Part shown: positions 26,218 through 35,702 of the stretch, one piece after another
Layout of the letters: every line of letters starts with the position of its first letter
How positions within the stretch are numbered: position 1 is the first letter of the stretch
Assembly (NCBI GenBank): GCA_965208385.1
Contig: CBDBOO010000052.1
Span: 62,001 to 126,000, forward strand
Source of the DNA: Endozoicomonas sp965208385
GTDB taxonomy: Bacteria; Pseudomonadota; Gammaproteobacteria; Pseudomonadales; Endozoicomonadaceae
DNA: 64,000 nucleotides
Direction of reading: 5' to 3'
Program-made: the position numbers and the translations under genes
Notes under the pieces: generated by a model
The model's input: only the letters and a program-made list of their open reading frames with translations
Database searches by the model: none
Told to the model about the DNA's origin: nothing

Positions 26218-26321
26218 CCGTCATTCCGTGTGGGACCACGGAATCCACAACACAGGGATGTGAAGCCGGAACATTATTCATAACTGGCAGATGGATTCCG
26301 GGTCGGAGCCCGGAATGACGG
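26218..26321. repeat. Palindromic REP-like element, copy B
   Basis: Identical in layout and essentially in sequence to 22350-22453, and carried in the same duplicated block between the CueR promoter and the FNR box. Confidence 0.75.
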
Positions 26322-26426
26322 CGCAGGGTGCGGAGTATGGAATGGAAGCAGTGCGCAAATGGTTCTGCCGGAGCCCTGTTAGAATTATGAAGAACCCTGA
26401 AAAATACGGCTCATCGCGAACTTACA

Positions 26427-26440
26427 TTGATTCTGATCAA
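26427..26440 (+). promoter_or_regulatory. Perfect FNR/Anr box upstream of the intact DUF411 gene
   Basis: TTGATTCTGATCAA, an exact match to the FNR consensus, centred about 103 bp before the DUF411 ATG at 26537. If it were a class II site the start would lie near 26475. The nearby -10 candidates are weak, so whether it activates or represses is open. Confidence 0.6.
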
Positions 26441-26536
26441 TATCCACAGAATCATCATTGGCTTTCAGGTATCGGGTTGTTGTTATTACCTTGAGGCTTC
26501 TTTATCGTTGAGTTTAACTTTCTTCGGAGATTCAAT

Positions 26537-26983
26537 ATGAATCTGATCAAGACCGCTTTTTTAGGGACAGCCATCATGCTGTCATCAGTGAATGCTTTCG
26601 CGGTGGAACAGTTTTCTACCATCAAGGTGTTCAAGTCAGCCAGTTGTGGCTGCTGCGGTGGCTGGATCAAGCATCTTGAAGAAAATGGATTCAAGGTTGA
26701 ATATCAGAATGTTCAGGATATTCATAAGTACAAACAAAAGGCCAATGTGCCTGGCAAACTGCAATCCTGCCATACCGCCTTTGTGGATGGCTATGCCATT
26801 GAAGGCCATGTACCTGCAGCAGATATCAAGAAGATGCTGACAGAAACACCGGCTATCCGCGGTATCGCCGTACCAGGAATGCCCATGGGATCACCGGGCA
26901 TGGATTTTGGTGACCAGAAGCAGGCTTACAACACAGTCAGCTATACCCTGAATGGAAAAACAGCGGTTTACGCTTCTCACTGA
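26537..26983 (+). CDS. DUF411 periplasmic metal-binding protein, paralogue 2
   Basis: 148 residues, with a signal peptide (AFA-VEQ, residue 22) and the family motifs SCGCCGGWIKHLEENGFKV, QSCHTAFVDGYAIEGHVP and VPGMPMGSPGMD. It differs from paralogue 1 (17410-17874) in signal peptide and in much of the body, so it is not a recent copy of that gene. CGGAG precedes the ATG. The gene is divergent from the copA fragment, has an upstream FNR box, and is followed by a clean terminator. Likely copper binding in the periplasm, by family knowledge. Confidence 0.88.
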   Translation: MNLIKTAFLGTAIMLSSVNAFAVEQFSTIKVFKSASCGCCGGWIKHLEENGFKVEYQNVQDIHKYKQKANVPGKLQSCHTAFVDGYAIEGHVPAADIKKMLTETPAIRGIAVPGMPMGSPGMDFGDQKQAYNTVSYTLNGKTAVYASH

Positions 26984-27003
26984 TGTTGTTCGCCAGCTTA
27001 ACC

Positions 27004-27042
27004 ATGGGAAGGTTGATTCAGACCTTCCCATTTCTAATTTTT
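27004..27042 (+). terminator. Rho-independent terminator of the DUF411 gene
   Basis: ATGGGAAGGT (27004-27013) pairs with ACCTTCCCAT (27022-27031) around an eight-base loop, followed by TTCTAATTTTTT. It begins 20 bp after the stop codon. Confidence 0.85.
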
Positions 27043-27090
27043 TAGATTTATGTGGCGCAGAATGTATGACTGTTCCGGGTATTGATGTGC

Positions 27091-27516
27091 TTATATTTGT
27101 GCTGGGTGTGCAGGCGTCATGCCTGAAAATCTACCAAAAAGCAGTTGCGATTTTTCTTGTTCGATTGCTAGCTGCAAAAACTGTTGTTGAATTTCGATAA
27201 TGCTTCTGAGCCTTTCTCTACCCTCTAATGCCTCCATTGGTTTGGACAATAGCGTCAATAACACTATGATTTTTTGTAATATCTTCGCGTGTGCGACTTT
27301 CAATTCATTACCAGTGATCTGCTTATCGCACAGAGCACAACCAATAAAGCCTCTGCTATATGCATCATAAAGACAGAGAACATGGTATATATGGCCACAG
27401 CTCAATTTATAGTCATCTTCGTTCAGCATTTTTGCACAAATAAGGCAAGTGTCGTTTGGAATGGTTTTATATGAAAATAACGAAAAAAAGATAAACAATA
27501 TAACGGTTCTGATCAT
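27091..27516 (-). CDS. Exported RING-H2 finger protein, candidate E3 ubiquitin ligase effector
   Basis: 141 residues. A signal-like hydrophobic start (about 1-18) leads at once to a complete RING-H2 pattern: C-X2-C-X12-C-X-H-X2-H-X2-C-X11-C-X2-C, spanning about residues 24-63, with CLIC, SCGHIYHVLC and CALC. A helical, Lys/Glu/Gln-rich region of about 70 residues follows. All eight ligands are in the canonical order and spacing. RING-H2 domains recruit E2 enzymes in eukaryotes, so an exported bacterial one points to manipulation of host ubiquitin; that is inference. The start codon is an ATG with no strong ribosome site. It lies between the DUF411 gene and MITE copy 4. Confidence 0.7.
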   Translation of the reverse strand: MIRTVILFIFFSLFSYKTIPNDTCLICAKMLNEDDYKLSCGHIYHVLCLYDAYSRGFIGCALCDKQITGNELKVAHAKILQKIIVLLTLLSKPMEALEGRERLRSIIEIQQQFLQLAIEQEKSQLLFGRFSGMTPAHPAQI

Positions 27517-27652
27517 TGCGTCATTCTTCGCTTTTGAAGATGAGGCAGTATAGCAATACAGGTATATAATGATGTGAATGTCAGGGCGTCCATCTATCTG
27601 ATAGCATCAATTATTCTATTTTGTGAATCACTCTACAGTAACTGCGAATGAG

Positions 27653-27884
27653 GGCTATGTTCCCGTCAATAGTTGGGAGCACTAAAGTCCTATAAAAACT
27701 TTATTTTCCTGCTCCACATATGGCTATTCATGAGATAGGAAGGTATCCCAGAACAAATCGCTGTTCTTTGGGCAATAAACAAATGCAATATACAAGATTT
27801 AGTCATATCTCTACTTTATAAGGCACGTCTGTAGCCCTGTAAACATAGGGAGTAAGCAATACAACTATTGGCGGGAACATAGCC
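27653..27884 (+). mobile_element. MITE copy 4 (232 bp)
   Basis: Same orientation as copies 1 and 3. The 9-bp target duplication GCGAATGAG flanks it at 27644-27652 and 27885-27893. It lies between two effector-like genes without breaking a recognisable one. Confidence 0.92.
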
Positions 27885-27893
27885 GCGAATGAG

Positions 27894-28395
27894 GGTTTTC
27901 AGGGTGTTCTAGTCAAAGATTTTACTCTGATAAATAACCACAGTCTTTCATTCAATCGAAAGCAGAAAATATGTGGCTGTTGCTCTTATTTTCCCTCTTG
28001 TTTAATTGTTAGATTGAAAAATTTAGTAAACGTCTGAACCGATTGCGAGGTCTGTGTTGATCTGATTGTTGGCAGGTAAAAACCTGAAAATAGGACGAGG
28101 CTTTTGAAGTCGAGTGGCTGTATAGGACAGGTTGCGAGAATACCTATCATGGCCAGAGCTTAACTGCTCATTAACAGGCCGAATATATGGTAGCCATTAC
28201 ATCGCCAGAGGAATGATTAACAGAACTTGCCAGGTGGGGCGGATCATATCTGTTCAATTATTTCGGGATGAGCCTCAGCTAACAAAGATACAAATCAAAT
28301 AAGAACATCTACTTTGAATCTGAATAAATCTAGTTCGAGAAAGATTGTTTCATACACTTATCAGATATTTTATAAATATTGATATAGATTTCTTT
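27894..28395. other. Non-coding stretch upstream of a secreted-protein gene
   Basis: No credible gene, RNA or repeat was recognised. It presumably holds the promoter of the gene starting at 28396. The sequence is AT-rich near 28290-28380. Confidence 0.4.
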
Positions 28396-29661
28396 ATGAA
28401 AGCAGCACTCGTTTTTACTGGGGTATTTTTAGCCAGGCTGTCCCTGGCATTGCCAACCTCTCTGGATCAGCCTGCACAGTGGTACGATCTGCCAGACGGC
28501 TACGAGCCACTATTATCGACCAGTGTTCGTGTTGATGGTTTGAAACTGGTGGCTGGCACTATGCGCAACGACAAAAGTCTTGTTCTGAACCTGAACAAAA
28601 AATACAACGTTGTCTATCAAGCTAATCTTGATGGTTCGCCCGGAACTGAATTATCAGCAGCAAATTTGTTTCCCCACGGTATTCCAGGCTGTGTCACGGC
28701 TGTCTCAACCGCCATATCGGGTTCTTCCAATGACCTGATAGCAGCCGTTGCCACGGAATGGAATGAAGAAAAAAATCATTGTGATCCGGATTTCTTTGCG
28801 CCGGCCATCTGGAGTGATGGAGCGTGGCAGTTTCTGGAAATTTCCAACTTTGACCTCCCTGATAATATTTCTGCCATTCCGGAAAGCTTTGCCCAGCAAG
28901 CTCCAGAATGGCTGATTGGAAAAACAGCGAATATTGAAGGTCATTATGTGCAGCCTGAAGTTGTCGTGTGGAAATACGACAGCATCAGTCAACAATATCT
29001 AAGTCATCAAAAATTATCCGTACCTGCAGGTTTTTATATCAGTGCGATCTCCCAGATTTCTCCCGATGCCAGAGTGATCCAGGTGACGGTAAGGACAGAG
29101 CATAATTATTTTGTTGCTTTCACTATGATGTATTCACTACGAGAAGGTAAGTATATATCTGAGTTACCGGAGGAATATCAGAACCAACCCATAGGTATCT
29201 ATCCGCCTCTGAATGCCACCATGGTGCTTGCTAATAATGGTGCTGGGACTTATCTGAATATCAATACATTTCAACTCTCTCCAGAGAGTAAATCATTATT
29301 CCGGTTAACTGCCCGAAGTGCCAAATACCCTGTTATTGTCTATGGAAGTAAGGGGCTGCTGGTGACAAACTCCGGATTTGGATATGGCCCTGCCGGCGCA
29401 GATGGAACCTCGTTGATTTACCAGTCTGGCAGAACGACAGCCAATGGGGTTCCGGCCTTTATTGGTATATTCGATTATCTGTACCAGGCTTGCAATATTG
29501 TTGGCCCACCGCTCTCCCTGTGTGAAACCGGCTATTTGAAGATGACGGCTTTTGGTAATCATAATCACACGGGCTTTGGTGACTGTTATAACGAGGACCT
29601 TCAGGAAAAAACAGGATTCTACAGTGTAGACCTAAGCTCATGTCCTTCTCCGGTATTTTGA
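28396..29661 (+). CDS. Secreted protein of unknown family
   Basis: 421 residues from the ATG at 28396 (MKAALVFTG), where a normal signal peptide begins (cut near SLA-LPTS, about residue 20); the frame is open from 28345 but those residues would bury the signal. The body is rich in beta-type segments such as GLKLVAGTMRND, LIAAVATEW and GSKGLLVTNSG that hint at a propeller. Cysteines cluster toward the C-terminus (QACNIVGPPLSLC, GDCYNED, SSCPSPVF). No family recognised. It is followed after 337 bp by a large ankyrin-like secreted protein in the same direction. Confidence 0.7.
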   Translation: MKAALVFTGVFLARLSLALPTSLDQPAQWYDLPDGYEPLLSTSVRVDGLKLVAGTMRNDKSLVLNLNKKYNVVYQANLDGSPGTELSAANLFPHGIPGCVTAVSTAISGSSNDLIAAVATEWNEEKNHCDPDFFAPAIWSDGAWQFLEISNFDLPDNISAIPESFAQQAPEWLIGKTANIEGHYVQPEVVVWKYDSISQQYLSHQKLSVPAGFYISAISQISPDARVIQVTVRTEHNYFVAFTMMYSLREGKYISELPEEYQNQPIGIYPPLNATMVLANNGAGTYLNINTFQLSPESKSLFRLTARSAKYPVIVYGSKGLLVTNSGFGYGPAGADGTSLIYQSGRTTANGVPAFIGIFDYLYQACNIVGPPLSLCETGYLKMTAFGNHNHTGFGDCYNEDLQEKTGFYSVDLSSCPSPVF

Positions 29662-29998
29662 ATCCCACCTCTATTTGCACTTAGTCGTGCAGTAATAACC
29701 GGAGGCGCCTTACATTCGGAATGATCGAGTTAATAGCTTTCGTCTGTATGCTTCCCACCGGTTTATGCTGCTTTTATTGAAAGCATCATAATTATGGGGA
29801 AGCTGATCCAGGTCTTTCCATTTCTATTTTTGAAATCGAAACGGTGCAGAATGTGACAAATGAGTGGCTATCACAATACAGCATCTATGTTTTCAGGGTT
29901 GAGCAGGTTCAGCTGAATAGGGATATAGCAGAAAACGGGAACTATACCCAGTTGAACCAGTCTATGGCTTATCCCCGTTTTTCCCTGGATTACCCGCG
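29662..29998. other. Non-coding gap between two secreted-protein genes
   Basis: A small frame starting at 29844 overlaps the next gene and looks spurious. No repeat, RNA or clear promoter was recognised. Confidence 0.4.
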
Positions 29999-32900
29999 AT
30001 GGTTAACTTCCTTGCAGAATTTAAGCAACTCCATTTTCTGGCTCATTTCAGGAATTATCTAGTTGCAGCATCTCTACTGTGTCTGGCTGGCACATCAGCA
30101 ACAGCATTTCCTGGTGGTTCTAATAGATTAACGTACCCACAATTTCATGACGCCGAGATACAGGTTGTTAATGCCGTTAGAACGCGCATAGGCAGCTCGT
30201 CTCCCATTGATCAGGTGGTGAGAGAGTTATCCATAGAAGCAATGATGCAATTGAAGTTGAAGCTGAAGTTGAATGTGCAGGAAGGAATGGAGGCTGCTGT
30301 AATACATGGGCTTGAAACCAGGGTGATGAACAGGTTTTCAAATCCAGGGTCAAAATATGATAAAGACAAATGCAACCTGGCCAGAGAGTTGCGAAGAGAG
30401 TTGCAAGATCATTGGCTTGAGGAGTGTGCCCGCTCTGACAACATTCCCGGAACCCTCCCTAATGTAGAAGATTACATGGATGACTGGGGACGGTTGCTGG
30501 AAATCGAATACCAGTTACACCTGTTGCTGGAGAGTATCCTTCAGGGGAATGCTTCTGAGGTTCGGGAAATAATGAAAACCAACCCCGATCTTCGTCATGA
30601 ATTTTTTGCTTATTTCCCCTCCCATGAAAAAAAGAATTACCCGGAGTATCTCCCTGTATTTGGCTACGTCAGCTCCTCAATAGGACTGCACGGCCTTCAT
30701 GATAAAAAGGTAATGGGCGCCTATGAGGCTTTTGTTGCTGAAGGAGGCATGCTGTATTTCTCCTTGAATGATAACACTGAATTAATTCAGAAATTGCAGA
30801 AGCCCTTATCAGCTTTGGCACGCTTTGTAGAACAAAGGACGTCATTTAACAACTTATTTGAACTGATCATCGATTGGAATGCCTGCCACTTGCTAACCCT
30901 GAAAGGAACCCGTGGCGTTGATTTTGTATCAATGGTGGATGAGTTAAGCCTGAAAATGTTACCTGCACAGCACAATGACAATACCGGCTTTATAGATTTC
31001 TATCATCAGCGTAGAGAAAAACTGTTTGATAACTTGTTGGAAGAAGCAATCAGGAGTTCGGAGAAAAAAGAGTGCTATTTGCACGTAGCACTTGCAATGC
31101 AGCAGAGAGCACCCTCAAGGCTCATTGATATCTTGAAGTCCTGGATCAAGTATCAACCGAAACTGACTGACTGGAAAGAATTTGATTTGAGTGCCTTGTA
31201 CAACGTTGAGCACATTGATAACAGTTTGATGTATGACGCAGCAGAAAAAAACAATCTTGAGTTATTCAAAATAGCCATGATGTGCAACACCACATCTGAT
31301 GCTAAATGTCATGAAATAAACAGATTCAGACTCAATGTTGTTAATAGTCTGGGAGAAACTCCTGTATTTCATGCATTGAAAAAGGGGAGTACTGAAGTAG
31401 CCATGCACATGCTGAATAATGGGGCTGACTTTGACCCTGCAGCAGTCAATCTTGATGGCAGTAACTTCCTTTCAGCCCATCTGAAAAGTGGTGGAAGAGA
31501 TGAAGAGAAACTGGTGAATTGGTTGGTGGATTACTATCAGAAACAATGGATAAATGATAAGCAGGAGACATTATTGCACCTTGCTGTGCAAAGTAATAAT
31601 CATCTGCTTGCCAGGCGAGCTATGGAACTGAGAATACCGCTCCTGGCAGTTAATACTGAAAACGAAAGCCTTATTGATATAGCCACCCGAGAAGGTTCTT
31701 CCAGTATGTTGTCGTATCTGCTGGATTTTGTACCGAGCAGTCAGCTTGTCCAGCTTGATAATGAAACTTTTCTGGCTGCACTTACACAGGCTGCTCGGGA
31801 TATTGATTTGGCAGTACGACTTCGCCTGGCATTCTCACGTTACGCCAACGATTCTGCAAAGGAACGGTTGACGTATCTGGCCCAAAATCTGATTGCTAAC
31901 CATCAGCAGGAACCTGCCAGAATGTTAATGGCTGGCACTCCCTGCCCATTGTATGAGCAAAGAGGATCTACGTCAGAACTTATGCACAAGGTTTGCATGG
32001 AGAATAGCTCAGTGGAGGACATAAAAAGTGAACTGGACCAGAATTCCCTGGCTGAATTCACTGCCCCCGTACTCTTTGGTATGACGCCTCTGCATGTTTC
32101 TGCCATGTTGAGTCATAGCCCGGAAAAAGCATCCCAGTTCAGGGCAATACTGGATTCGCTGGTCAGCCTTTCCTGGGAAGGATTATCTATACCGGATCAT
32201 AATGGCAAAACCATCGGGCACTATCTTATCGAGAATAACCAGCCTGAATTGTTGTTTCGCTGGTTGTTGCATACACACAATGCAGATTGGCCAAACACCG
32301 GCGGGCTTTATTCAGGGCTGATTAGACATGCACTGGAGCGAAACTCCCTGGAAACAGTGTCTGTACTGCAAATGTTCTGGATTCCGGTGTACGATTTCTG
32401 GCCATGGCGCTCCAGGCACAGGGCAACGATTTATAACTTTTCCGGTATCGAAGAATCCTGTAGCAGTGGCACCAGTGCTTTGCAGTATGCAGGTCAGAAA
32501 GGGATGCTGGACTGGGTTCGTCAGTACTACCCCTCTGAACAGTCTCCTCTTGATCAATTCTTTAGCTCATCCCTGTGCGATGGGTATCAGGAAAAAAGTT
32601 ACCAGATTGGTAGTGAAATATTGGCTCTTGTGAATAAGAGCCGTGTATTAACCCTGAATAAACCGGTGGGATTTAACCAGCTTGCTGATTTGTTGATTCA
32701 GGGAGCTAACCCCAATGAAGCCTATCCTTCGTCAGGAAATCAATTGTTTGAGACTATTTTTGAAATTATTAATAATAACTTTCAAAGTCGTCATATGGTT
32801 CAAAATTTTGCGCTGGCTATTATCTTTGGCGCAGATATCAAAGAGCAATACAATATAGATTCTTCAGAATATGGAATGTTTTCCAGAAAGCCAGGAAAAA

Positions 32901-33178
32901 TCCTCCAGGCTTACAGAGAAGCATTGATTAATCCGTCTAAAGACCGCTTTTCTGAAACAGCCAACCGATTTATACACGCTGCCAGCGAGGTGAAACAGCA
33001 GCTTGGCCTGACAGGTCGCATGAGTCATATTCACCCTGCCTGTACCTGCCTTACTTTGGAAAGACAGGGTGATGAGGCATTTAAACCGTGGTGTCAGGTG
33101 AAGGCCGATATGCCAGGTGCTGCATTTTCTGAGCAGTTACGCGAAATCTGTGAGGAATATGGGTATGCAGATTTTTAA
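29999..33178 (+). CDS. Large exported protein with ankyrin-like repeats, candidate effector
   Basis: 1059 residues. Signal-type segment at about 20-38 (ending TSATA-FPGG). Helical repeats of ankyrin type are scattered through the middle and C-terminal half: NSLGETPVFHALKKGSTEVA, ETLLHLAVQSNNHLLARRAM, NESLIDIATREGSSSMLSYL, FGMTPLHVSAMLSHSPEKAS and SGTSALQYAGQKGMLDWV. The N-terminal 350 residues show no known domain. The C-terminus has CTCLTLE and two later cysteines. Ankyrin-repeat secreted proteins are frequent host-interaction factors in symbionts and pathogens; function here is inferred. No good ribosome site is evident at the chosen ATG. Confidence 0.7.
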   Translation: MVNFLAEFKQLHFLAHFRNYLVAASLLCLAGTSATAFPGGSNRLTYPQFHDAEIQVVNAVRTRIGSSSPIDQVVRELSIEAMMQLKLKLKLNVQEGMEAAVIHGLETRVMNRFSNPGSKYDKDKCNLARELRRELQDHWLEECARSDNIPGTLPNVEDYMDDWGRLLEIEYQLHLLLESILQGNASEVREIMKTNPDLRHEFFAYFPSHEKKNYPEYLPVFGYVSSSIGLHGLHDKKVMGAYEAFVAEGGMLYFSLNDNTELIQKLQKPLSALARFVEQRTSFNNLFELIIDWNACHLLTLKGTRGVDFVSMVDELSLKMLPAQHNDNTGFIDFYHQRREKLFDNLLEEAIRSSEKKECYLHVALAMQQRAPSRLIDILKSWIKYQPKLTDWKEFDLSALYNVEHIDNSLMYDAAEKNNLELFKIAMMCNTTSDAKCHEINRFRLNVVNSLGETPVFHALKKGSTEVAMHMLNNGADFDPAAVNLDGSNFLSAHLKSGGRDEEKLVNWLVDYYQKQWINDKQETLLHLAVQSNNHLLARRAMELRIPLLAVNTENESLIDIATREGSSSMLSYLLDFVPSSQLVQLDNETFLAALTQAARDIDLAVRLRLAFSRYANDSAKERLTYLAQNLIANHQQEPARMLMAGTPCPLYEQRGSTSELMHKVCMENSSVEDIKSELDQNSLAEFTAPVLFGMTPLHVSAMLSHSPEKASQFRAILDSLVSLSWEGLSIPDHNGKTIGHYLIENNQPELLFRWLLHTHNADWPNTGGLYSGLIRHALERNSLETVSVLQMFWIPVYDFWPWRSRHRATIYNFSGIEESCSSGTSALQYAGQKGMLDWVRQYYPSEQSPLDQFFSSSLCDGYQEKSYQIGSEILALVNKSRVLTLNKPVGFNQLADLLIQGANPNEAYPSSGNQLFETIFEIINNNFQSRHMVQNFALAIIFGADIKEQYNIDSSEYGMFSRKPGKILQAYREALINPSKDRFSETANRFIHAASEVKQQLGLTGRMSHIHPACTCLTLERQGDEAFKPWCQVKADMPGAAFSEQLREICEEYGYADF

Positions 33179-33471
33179 AATGTCATAACTTGTTCTCATG
33201 ATGATTATTTCATTGAGAAACTTTTGAACGAACTTTTGAACACCTATCTATTTTATAAGGTTAAATATGTGGATGTCCTCACATGCTCATGCCTCATGCC
33301 TCATGTTTCTCCTTCTGTTTGATAAACGTTATCATAGTACCAGGAGATGTTAATCGTTTAATTTTCAGTGACTTTACGTTAAAACTCCAAAAACAGATTG
33401 TGCTTAAAAAGCATAAAGTCCACCCAGATTGAAATCAGATTGTAATAGCTTATGGAAACAGGATTAGTATC

Positions 33472-35034
33472 ATGACCAGCGCCCAACAACGTGCCGAACT
33501 ACAACGCCAGATATGGGCCATCGCCAACGATGTGCGCGGCTCTGTAGACGGTTGGGACTTTAAACAGTACGTTCTGGGAACTCTGTTCTATCGCTTTATC
33601 AGCGAAAACTTCACCAACTACATCACCGGCGGTGATGAGAGTGTGGACTATGCGGCCATGAATGATGAGGATGAAGGCATTGCCGCAGCCAGAGAAGACG
33701 CCATTAACACCAAGGGTTACTTTATCTACCCCAGTGAGCTGTTTGAAAACATTGCCGCCGGTGCGAATAGCAACAAAGATCTGAACACCGATCTGGCCGA
33801 TATATTCCGACACATTGAAGCCTCAGCCAATGGTCATGAGTCAGAACAGGATATCAAAGGCCTGTTTGCCGACTTCGACACCACCAGCAACCGCCTGGGT
33901 AATACCGTCAAAGATAAGAACAGCCGTTTGGCTGCGGTGATCAAAGGCGTAGCAGGCCTTAACTTTGGTGATTTTGAAGATAACCATATCGATTTGTTTG
34001 GCGATGCCTACGAGTTTCTGATCTCAAACTATGCTGCCAATGCCGGTAAATCCGGTGGTGAGTTCTTTACCCCGCAGCATGTCTCCAAACTGATTGCCCA
34101 GCTGGCTATGCACAAACAAACCAGCGTTAATAAAATTTATGATCCGGCTGCGGGTTCCGGCTCATTGCTGCTGCAAGCCAAAAAGCATTTTGATGCCCAT
34201 ATTATTGAAGAAGGCTTCTTCGGTCAGGAGATCAACCACACCACCTACAACCTGTCGCGGATGAATATGTTTCTGCATAACATCAACTACGACAAGTTCA
34301 ATATGAAACTGGGCAACACCCTGACCGAGCCTCACTTTCTGGATGACAAACCCTTTGATGCCATCGTCTCCAACCCCCCTTACTCGGTGAAGTGGATAGG
34401 CTCAGGTGATCCAACCCTGATTAACGATGACCGCTTTGCTCCAGCAGGTGTGCTGGCGCCCAAATCCAAGGCCGACTTTGCCTTTGTATTGCATGCGCTG
34501 AATTACCTCTCCAGCAAAGGCCGTGCGGCGATTGTCTGCTTCCCCGGTATTTTTTATCGCGGTGGTGCCGAGCAGAAAATCCGTAAATATCTGGTGGATA
34601 ACAACTATGTGGAAACGGTGATTTCCCTTGCGCCTAACCTGTTTTTTGGCACCACCATCGCTGTGAATATTCTGGTGCTTTCCAAACACAAAACCGAAAC
34701 CAGCACCCAGTTTATTGATGCCAGTGGGCTATTTAAGAAAGGCACCAATAACAACCTGCTGCTGGATGAGCATATCAAGCAGATTATGGAGGTGTTTGAT
34801 AGCAAGGAGAATGTCGATCATTTCGCCAAGTCCAAGCTGTTGGAAGATATCGCCGGTAATGACTACAACCTGTCGGTCAGCAGTTATGTGGAAGCCGAAG
34901 ATACCCGTGAAGTGATTGATATCACTCAACTCAATGCCGAACTGAAAACCACCGTATCGAAGATTGACCAACTGCGAACGGATATCGACAGCATTGTCAT
35001 GGAAATAGAAAACACCGATATCGAGGCTAATTAA
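33472..35034 (+). CDS. hsdM: Type I restriction-modification methylase subunit (EcoR124 type)
   Basis: N6-adenine methyltransferase subunit of 520 residues that, with HsdS, methylates the recognition site and, with HsdR, forms the restriction complex. Motif I is DPAAGSGS and the catalytic motif IV is NPPY (SNPPYSVKW). The HsdM N-terminal domain (VDGWDFKQYVLGTLFYRFIS) and a C-terminal coiled coil (SKIDQLRTDI) are present. Long blocks match EcoR124 HsdM as I remember it. The gene is intact. A second copy of its last ~40 codons lies at 36020-36142, just before hsdS. Confidence 0.96.
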   Translation: MTSAQQRAELQRQIWAIANDVRGSVDGWDFKQYVLGTLFYRFISENFTNYITGGDESVDYAAMNDEDEGIAAAREDAINTKGYFIYPSELFENIAAGANSNKDLNTDLADIFRHIEASANGHESEQDIKGLFADFDTTSNRLGNTVKDKNSRLAAVIKGVAGLNFGDFEDNHIDLFGDAYEFLISNYAANAGKSGGEFFTPQHVSKLIAQLAMHKQTSVNKIYDPAAGSGSLLLQAKKHFDAHIIEEGFFGQEINHTTYNLSRMNMFLHNINYDKFNMKLGNTLTEPHFLDDKPFDAIVSNPPYSVKWIGSGDPTLINDDRFAPAGVLAPKSKADFAFVLHALNYLSSKGRAAIVCFPGIFYRGGAEQKIRKYLVDNNYVETVISLAPNLFFGTTIAVNILVLSKHKTETSTQFIDASGLFKKGTNNNLLLDEHIKQIMEVFDSKENVDHFAKSKLLEDIAGNDYNLSVSSYVEAEDTREVIDITQLNAELKTTVSKIDQLRTDIDSIVMEIENTDIEAN

Positions 35035-35702
35035 ATGACTATCAGCAATAGTCAGGCCTCAAAACTGGGCGACCGGCTGCGTGACAGCAATATTAGTGAC
35101 AACGATTTAACCATGCTCGATGAATTCCGCCAAACCTACAGTGAAGTGGATGAACACGCCTACACAATCATTCAGAACACGCTGTTGACCTATAACGAGC
35201 GAACATGGACAAGCACCAAACGCAAACGCAAAACACAGCAGTCCATAGTGGATAAACTACGTCGACAGCCCAAGCTTCGGTTACCCCAAATGCAGGATAT
35301 TGCGGGTTGCCGTATTGTCATACAAGGTGGCAGCCAACACGCTGAAGATATGAACACCTTATTAATGGACGCGTTTGGCCAGAATCAATGGCAAATAGTT
35401 AGCAAGAACAGGCATCCGATGGTTATCGTGCCATTCACATTGTCGCTAAGGAAGATAAAAAATTTTATGAGATCCAGTTGCGAACCTATGCGCAGGATGT
35501 CTGGGCCAACCTGGTTGAGAGCTTGTCCGATGAAAAGAACACTCTGAAATACGGCGGTAGTGAGCAAGAGCAACCGCTTATGAATAAGCTAAAAGAGCTT
35601 GCGGAACGCTTTGCTAACATTGATCAGGATGCCCACCAGACCACTTTTCCTGTTTACCAGCAACAAATAGAGGATGCGATTCGTCATGTATTATCTCATT
35701 GA
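35035..35702 (+). pseudogene. RelA/SpoT nucleotidyltransferase-domain protein, one frameshift
   Basis: The ATG directly follows the hsdM stop. The first part has the synthetase-like block RKRKTQQSIVDKL ... LPQMQDIAGCRIVI. Near 35416-35417 (CAT CC GAT) one base appears to be missing; in the next frame the match resumes with DGYRAIHIVAKED, then FYEIQLRTYAQDVWANLVE, ending at TGA 35700-35702. These are the classic small RelA/SpoT motifs (GYRAIH, EIQLRT, WA..E). About 222 residues if repaired. Could be a small alarmone synthetase or a toxSAS-type toxin; which is unknown. A sequencing error is possible. Confidence 0.75.

Noticed and set aside
29844..30062. Open frame of 72 codons before the ankyrin-like gene
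   Set aside because: It overlaps the start of the long gene in another frame, with no family and a poor start.
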